From Stappia sp. WLB 29 (GTDB lineage Bacteria; Pseudomonadota; Alphaproteobacteria; Rhizobiales; Stappiaceae), in NCBI RefSeq assembly GCF_023507705.1, contig NZ_JALBGD010000003.1:124001-188000 (forward strand): 64,000 nt of DNA. The letters run 5' to 3'. Below the pieces are notes generated by a model, which did no database searches, was not told where the DNA came from, and saw only the letters and a list, made by a program, of their open reading frames with translations. Below are positions 59,543 through 64,000 of this stretch, one piece after another. The first letter of the stretch is position 1; each line of letters starts with the position of its first letter. The position numbers were made by a program, and so were the translations under genes.

Positions 59543-60139
59543 ATGAGGGATCAGTTGGCAGATCCGGGCGAGGTCGCCCCGGAGATCGAGACGGAACGCT
59601 TGCTGCTGAGGCCCTGGGCGGACGAAGACCGCGAGCCTTTCGCCGCGCTCAACGCCGATCCGGAGGTGATGCGTTACTTTCCGTCCGTGCTGGATCGGCA
59701 GGAGAGCGATGCCATGATCGAGAGCGCCCGCCAGCGGACGCGCGAGGACGGCATCTGCTTCCAGCCCGTGGTGGTCAAGGAAAGCGGGACGTTCATCGGC
59801 TTCGTCGGCCTCAGCCGGCCGCGCTACCCGGTGCCCTTTGCGCCTTGCGTCGAAGTCGGCTGGCGATTGGCCCGGTCTGCCTGGGGGTATGGCTATGCCA
59901 GCGAGGCGGCGAGCGCCTGGCTTCGATTCGGATTCGAAATCCTCGGTCTGGAGGAGATCGTCTCCTTCACGACGGTGACGAACACGCCCTCGCGGCGGGT
60001 GATGGAGCGTCTCGGTATGCAGAGGGATGCGGAGGGCGACTTCGACCATCCGCTGCTCGATCGCGCTCATCCCCTGTTGCGACATGTGCTCTACCGTCTG
60101 CGGGCCGACCGCTGGCGGGAGCTTTCAGGCAGCGCCTGA
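59543..60139 (+). CDS. GNAT family N-acetyltransferase (RimJ/RimL-like)
   Basis: 198 residues from ATG 59543 (GGAGG site). IETERLLLRPWADEDREPFAALNADPEVMRYFP is the typical opening (two stretches), and WRLARSAWGYGYASEAASAWL contains the acetyl-CoA loop, followed by VTNTPSRRVMERLGMQRDAEGDF. Protein N-terminal, tRNA-linked or small-molecule acetylation are all possible in this group. Its promoter region overlaps parS 2. Confidence 0.85.
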   Translation: MRDQLADPGEVAPEIETERLLLRPWADEDREPFAALNADPEVMRYFPSVLDRQESDAMIESARQRTREDGICFQPVVVKESGTFIGFVGLSRPRYPVPFAPCVEVGWRLARSAWGYGYASEAASAWLRFGFEILGLEEIVSFTTVTNTPSRRVMERLGMQRDAEGDFDHPLLDRAHPLLRHVLYRLRADRWRELSGSA

Positions 60140-60167
60140 TCCCAACCGACGGCCAACGCCGCCCAGG

Positions 60168-62249
60168 TCAGCGCCGTCTCGCGAATTGCAGCAGAACGGT
60201 CTCCACGTCCGCAGGCTCCGTCACCGGTGCGCTGCAGGTGCCCTGGCGGCAGAGATAGAGGGTCGGCCTGCCGTCCCTGGCTGTCTTGCCATCCATCGGG
60301 TGGCCTGTAGGAAAAGCATGCCCGGCTGGAACCTCGAGCCGAATGACTGCGGGGTCGGCGAGGCTCGCCACCGCACGGCGCAAGGCCATCGCGCCATCCG
60401 ATGCATCGCCCTCGATTGGCACCACCAGGACCGCGAGCAAGGCATTGGCGCTCGTATCCAGGGCGCTGAGCAGGCTGGCCGTACCGAAGACATTGCCGGC
60501 GATCTCGGATCCGAACCGGGCGAGGATGGCGTCGGATCGGGTCTGCGCCGTTTCGTCCCCGGTCAGGTGCCAGAGCCGATGCAACGCTTCCGCGGCAACG
60601 CCGTTGGCGTTCGGCACCGCCTCGTCCATCGGGGAGAGCGGACGCAGAATGACGTCGCTGGCCTGCCGGGAGGAGAGATGATAGCCACCGCCCTCTGCGG
60701 CGAAGTCCTGGTCCAGTAGGGCGGCGAGGTCCTTTGCGTCGGCGAGAAACCGATTCGCTTCCGATATGGCGAGAGAGGTTTCGGCAAGCGTGATCGCGGC
60801 CTTCATCAGTGCGGCGAGATCGCTGGCAAAGCCGGGACGGGTCGACCGGCCGGCGCGCCAGGCGTGAGCCAGGCGGCCGGTATCGTCCCGCATTTCGTCC
60901 ATGACGAAGCGATAGGCGCCAAGGGCCAGCCGCCGCCACGATTCACGTGAAACACCTGCGATGCGGAAGATGTACTCGGCCTCGGCAAGGGCGCCGATCA
61001 TCAATCCGTTCCAGTCCGCCAGAACCTTGTCGTCGCGCCCCGGGCGAACCCGCGCCTCGCGTGCGGCGAGGAGGGCACTGCGGGTATCGGCGAAGCGGGC
61101 AAGAGCGTCGCCGACATCGTCCTCCGGCGGTGCCAGGCGGTTGGGGATGTTGGAGCCCTCGAAATTGCCCGGGACGGTGATGTCGTAGGCCTCGCAGAAG
61201 AGCAGGCACTCCTCCGTCTCGCCGAGAACGGCGACCACCTCGTCGGGCGTCCAGACGTAGAAGCGGCCTTCCTCTCCCTCGCTGTCGGCATCGAGGCTGG
61301 CGGCGAAGGCGGGGCCGTTCATCATCTCGCGCTGCAGCCACCCCACCGTCTCGTCGAGTCGGGTCCGGAACAGTTCGGCGACGCCAGGTGCCAGGCCGGG
61401 GAGGGCGAGCGCCCGGGCGAGATGGGAGATGTATTGCGCATTGTCGTAGAGCATCTTTTCGAAATGCGGCACGAGCCAGCGCTCGTCGACGGAGTAGCGG
61501 GCAAGGCCGCCGCCGATATGGTCGTAGATGCCGCCGTTGCTCATGCGCTCGAGGGTGAGGAGACACGTGCGCAGGGTCTCCGCGTCGCCGGTGCGCAGGC
61601 CGGTGCGCCAGACGAGTTCGCCGACGCAGGCCTGCGGGAACTTCGGGGCGCCGCGAATGCCGCCATGGACCTTGTCGTAGAGACCGGCAAGTCGCTTGCC
61701 GGCGGTGACGGGCAGGTCCGCCGACAGATGGCCGCTCGGCCCGGCAGGGGCCTTGCTCAGGTGATCCATCAGGGCCTTGCGGTTGGTATCGATTCGCCCC
61801 CGGTCCGTTCGATAGGTGCCGGCCACGGCTTCCAGGACATCGACGAAACCGGGCCGGCCCCAACGTGCGGTCTTTGGGAAATAGGTTCCGCCCCAGAAAG
61901 GTTCTGCCTCGCTGGTCAGGAACATGGTGAGTGGCCAGCCGCCCTGCTCACCGAGGGCATGCAGCGCGTTCATGTAGATCTGGTCAATGTCGGGCCGTTC
62001 CTCCCGGTCGACCTTGATGTTGACGAAGAGACGGTTCATCACCTCCGCGACGCCGGGATCCTCGAAGCTCTCGTGCGCCATGACGTGGCACCAGTGGCAG
62101 GCGGCATATCCGACGGAGAGCAGGATCGGCTTGTCGGCGGCGCGGGCTTCCGCCAGCGCTTCCGGTCCCCAGGGCCGCCAGGCGACGGGATTGTCCTTGT
62201 GCTGGAGCAGATAAGGGCTGGTGGCGTCGGCCAGACGGTTGTCGGTCAT
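60168..62249 (-). CDS. DUF255 thioredoxin-domain protein (YyaL/SSP411 family)
   Basis: 693 residues from ATG 62249. N-terminal thioredoxin-like domain: [39 protein letters not shown] with a CHWC active site, [17 protein letters not shown] and [23 protein letters not shown]. An (alpha/alpha)6 barrel like that of sugar epimerases and glycosidases follows ([32 protein letters not shown]). Function unknown in bacteria. A parS-like site lies inside its coding sequence, encoding VSRE. Convergent with the GNAT gene. Confidence 0.9.
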   Translation of the reverse strand: MTDNRLADATSPYLLQHKDNPVAWRPWGPEALAEARAADKPILLSVGYAACHWCHVMAHESFEDPGVAEVMNRLFVNIKVDREERPDIDQIYMNALHALGEQGGWPLTMFLTSEAEPFWGGTYFPKTARWGRPGFVDVLEAVAGTYRTDRGRIDTNRKALMDHLSKAPAGPSGHLSADLPVTAGKRLAGLYDKVHGGIRGAPKFPQACVGELVWRTGLRTGDAETLRTCLLTLERMSNGGIYDHIGGGLARYSVDERWLVPHFEKMLYDNAQYISHLARALALPGLAPGVAELFRTRLDETVGWLQREMMNGPAFAASLDADSEGEEGRFYVWTPDEVVAVLGETEECLLFCEAYDITVPGNFEGSNIPNRLAPPEDDVGDALARFADTRSALLAAREARVRPGRDDKVLADWNGLMIGALAEAEYIFRIAGVSRESWRRLALGAYRFVMDEMRDDTGRLAHAWRAGRSTRPGFASDLAALMKAAITLAETSLAISEANRFLADAKDLAALLDQDFAAEGGGYHLSSRQASDVILRPLSPMDEAVPNANGVAAEALHRLWHLTGDETAQTRSDAILARFGSEIAGNVFGTASLLSALDTSANALLAVLVVPIEGDASDGAMALRRAVASLADPAVIRLEVPAGHAFPTGHPMDGKTARDGRPTLYLCRQGTCSAPVTEPADVETVLLQFARRR
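60939..60954. promoter_or_regulatory. parS-like ParB site 3, inside the DUF255 gene
   Basis: CGATTCACGTGAAACA matches 14 of 16 positions of the parS consensus and is embedded in coding sequence, where it encodes Val-Ser-Arg-Glu on the minus strand. Confidence 0.75.
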
Positions 62250-62362
62250 GGGCCTCTCCGATATCAGGGCGTGAGCGTGATGCGTCGGAGGTCCGACGCG
62301 CAGTCGCCATCTCGTTGTGTGGAAAGCTAGGTCAGTCGATGCCGGGAGCCAAGGGAAAGCCG

Positions 62363-63736
62363 ATGGATGAGGCGGGGATTCGTACCTTCGCGGCAAAGGG
62401 GGGCGGGCGCGACACGATCTTCGCCCTGTCGAGCGGACCGGTGCCGGCAGGCGTCGCGGTGATCCGCCTGTCCGGCCCGCGCACACGATTCGCCCTCGAA
62501 ACGATCTGCGGCAGCTGTCCCGCGCCACGCCGGGCATCCCTTCGCGATCTCCGGCGACCGGCGGATGGCGCGGTGATCGACCGGGGCCTGGTGCTCTGGT
62601 TTCCGGGGCCGGAAAGCTTCACCGGCGAGGATGTGGCCGAACTCCATTGCCATGGCGGGCGGGCGGTGGTCGCCGCCGTGCTGGAGATGCTCGGCCTGCT
62701 GCCCGGATGCCGGATGGCCGAGCAAGGCGAGTTTACCCGCCGGGCCTTCGACAACGACCGGATGGACCTGCTGGAGGTGGAAGGCCTTGCCGACCTCATC
62801 GCCGCCGAGACGGAGGCGCAGCGGCGGCTGGCGATGAGTCAGGCCGGCGGCGCCCTGGCGGCGGTCTATGACGGATGGCGCGGGCGGCTGACCCGCGCGC
62901 GAGCGCTGGTGGAGGCGGAGTTCGATTTCGCCGACGAGGAAGATGTGCCCGAGGATATCTCGGGGGTGGTGTGGGAGGAGGTCGCGCGGCTGCGCGGAGA
63001 GATCGCCGCACACTTGGAGCGGGCGCAGCGGGCGGAGCGGCTGCGCAGCGGCGTGCAGGTGGTGCTGCTCGGCGCGCCCAATGCCGGTAAGTCGAGCCTG
63101 CTCAATGCGCTGGCGCGGCGCGATGTTGCCATCGTCACCGAGGAGGCGGGGACCACGCGCGACGTGATCGAGGTGCATATGGACCTCGACGGCTATCCGG
63201 TGACGCTGGTCGATACGGCGGGCCTGCGCGAGGAGGCGGGATCGGTCGAGCGCGAGGGCATCCGCCGCGCGCTGGCGCGGGCCGGCGATGCCGACCTGGT
63301 GCTGTGGCTGGTCGCGCCCGAGGGGGAGCCGGATGCGGTGCCGACGACCCGGCCGCAGACCGCACCGGCCCTGTGGCGGATCGAGACCAAGGCCGACAGG
63401 GGAGTGCGCTGGCCGGCCGACGAGACCGGTGAGCGGAGCTTCCGCCTGTCGGTGCGCAGCGGCGAGGGCGTGGAAGACCTGCTGGCCGCGCTGGCCGGTT
63501 TTGCCGCGGCACATGTCGGCGGGCTCGACGAGCCGCTGGCGGCGAGGGAGCGGCACCGGCGACATCTGGAGGACTGTCTGGCGGCTCTGGCCGATGCGCT
63601 GGTCGAGCGGCGGTCGCTGGAAATCCGCGCCGAGGACCTGCGCCGGGCAGGAGAGTCGCTTGGACGGATCGCCGGCCGCATCGGTGTCGAGGACCTGCTG
63701 GACGTGATTTTCCGCGAATTTTGTATCGGGAAGTAA
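62363..63736 (+). CDS. mnmE: tRNA modification GTPase MnmE
   Basis: 457 residues from ATG 62363 (AAGGGAAA site); ATG 62339 is possible. With MnmG it makes the cmnm5 group at U34 of certain tRNAs. Folate-binding N-domain: [22 protein letters not shown], split by [14 protein letters not shown] domain: [32 protein letters not shown] and [10 protein letters not shown]. The essential C-terminal FREFCIGK is intact. The partner mnmG should start just beyond the window. Confidence 0.96.
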   Translation: MDEAGIRTFAAKGGGRDTIFALSSGPVPAGVAVIRLSGPRTRFALETICGSCPAPRRASLRDLRRPADGAVIDRGLVLWFPGPESFTGEDVAELHCHGGRAVVAAVLEMLGLLPGCRMAEQGEFTRRAFDNDRMDLLEVEGLADLIAAETEAQRRLAMSQAGGALAAVYDGWRGRLTRARALVEAEFDFADEEDVPEDISGVVWEEVARLRGEIAAHLERAQRAERLRSGVQVVLLGAPNAGKSSLLNALARRDVAIVTEEAGTTRDVIEVHMDLDGYPVTLVDTAGLREEAGSVEREGIRRALARAGDADLVLWLVAPEGEPDAVPTTRPQTAPALWRIETKADRGVRWPADETGERSFRLSVRSGEGVEDLLAALAGFAAAHVGGLDEPLAARERHRRHLEDCLAALADALVERRSLEIRAEDLRRAGESLGRIAGRIGVEDLLDVIFREFCIGK

Positions 63737-63741
63737 ACGAG

Positions 63742-63757
63742 CGTTTCACGTGAAACA
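63742..63757. promoter_or_regulatory. parS-like ParB site 4
   Basis: CGTTTCACGTGAAACA matches 15 of 16 positions of the parS consensus; its 14-base core is a perfect palindrome. It lies 5 bases after the mnmE stop. Confidence 0.9.
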
Positions 63758-63883
63758 GCAGGAATCGAGGATCGATTCAAAACCGTAATGAAGACTCATC
63801 CGAAACGGATAGCCGAAGCGAGCTTGTATCGCTGCTTGTCTTTGACCGGCGCGCCGGTTTTCGGGTATCACCGGCCTTACGAG

Positions 63884-63892
63884 TTATCCACG
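63884..63892 (+). promoter_or_regulatory. DnaA-box-like site after mnmE
   Basis: TTATCCACG matches 8 of 9 bases of the DnaA box TTATCCACA. It lies in the mnmE-downstream gap (63737-64000), which has no convincing gene; a perfect palindrome ACCGGCGCGCCGGT is at 63845-63858. Confidence 0.35.
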
Positions 63893-64000
63893 CACAAGGG
63901 CAATGCCGCGGGGGCCTTCTCCCCCGCTGCCGCCCTGATATCCCGCACCCGATTTTTGCCGGCTCGGGCAGAGGCCAAAACACATGATTAGGATGAAGGG

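Noticed and set aside
63777-63991. Two short open frames after mnmE, one on each strand
   Set aside because: They overlap each other across promoter-like sequence, lack ribosome sites and resemble no family; mnmG is expected to begin just beyond the window.

Overview
This is a GC-rich alphaproteobacterial chromosome segment, most likely Hyphomicrobiales (Rhizobiales) and close to Stappiaceae in flavour. The evidence is the Irr-type Fur regulator next to fabA-fabB-fabI, a full CtrA-type site beside hemE, the maf-aroE-coaE-dnaQ block, the maeB/mutS pair and the rho-mnmE neighbourhood. The window appears to contain the chromosomal replication origin. The 428-base gap between ppsR and hemE (about 55.84-56.27 kb) is locally AT-rich and holds a perfect TTAA-N7-TTAAC site. 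Genes diverge from it, and four parS-like ParB sites (TGTTTCACGTGAAACA family) follow within 8 kb on its right.

Layout. 1-4.3 kb: 5' part of an Smr gene, mltA, a Tim44-domain gene, fxsA and an acyltransferase. 4.4-7.4 kb: polA. 7.4-14.2 kb: homogentisate degradation (MarR regulator, hmgA, fumarylacetoacetase, an MBL-fold protein with an altered metal motif, an FAD monooxygenase, a DUF2783 protein and a VOC protein). 14.3-18.4 kb: exported or membrane proteins (histidine phosphatase, DUF6152/DUF6644-like pair, OmpA protein, secretory lipase). 18.5-26.2 kb: nickel homeostasis (nikABCDE, nikR and a divergent TPC-type metal P-ATPase). 26.2-28.5 kb: a visibly lower-GC two-gene module (putative PD-(D/E)XK protein plus a membrane protein) at the 3' side of tRNA-Arg(CCG). 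28.8-34.6 kb: an operon of TRAP transporter, RidA, MOSC protein and 2Fe-2S reductase, divergent from an XRE-cupin regulator across palindromic sites. 34.7-46.2 kb: trpB-trpF, maeB, mutS, ada/ogt, a periplasmic protein with VHL-beta-like and MliC-like segments, a DUF2244 gene and nth. 46.3-50.0 kb: irr, fabA, fabB, fabI. 50.1-55.8 kb: SH3 protein, 2-hydroxyacid dehydrogenase, dnaQ, coaE, aroE, maf, ppsR. 55.84-64 kb: oriC region, hemE, hemJ, rho, GNAT, DUF255 protein, mnmE.

How parts work together. hmgA and the fumarylacetoacetase open and split the homogentisate ring, and the FAD monooxygenase may feed that pathway. NikABCDE imports nickel, NikR should repress it, and the divergent ATPase may export the excess. 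The TRAP-RidA-MOSC-reductase set looks like uptake plus molybdenum-dependent reductive processing of an unknown compound. The Smr/mltA/Tim44/fxsA block and the dnaQ/coaE/aroE/maf block, which I recall as near neighbours in many relatives, are about 49 kb apart here, with core and accessory genes between them.

The best candidates for undescribed biology are the TRAP-RidA-MOSC-reductase operon, the tRNA-adjacent nuclease-like module, the VHL-like periplasmic protein, and the origin architecture (terminator-like hairpin directly before hemE, parS fused with the rho terminator). All functional statements come from reading motifs; no database search was possible.
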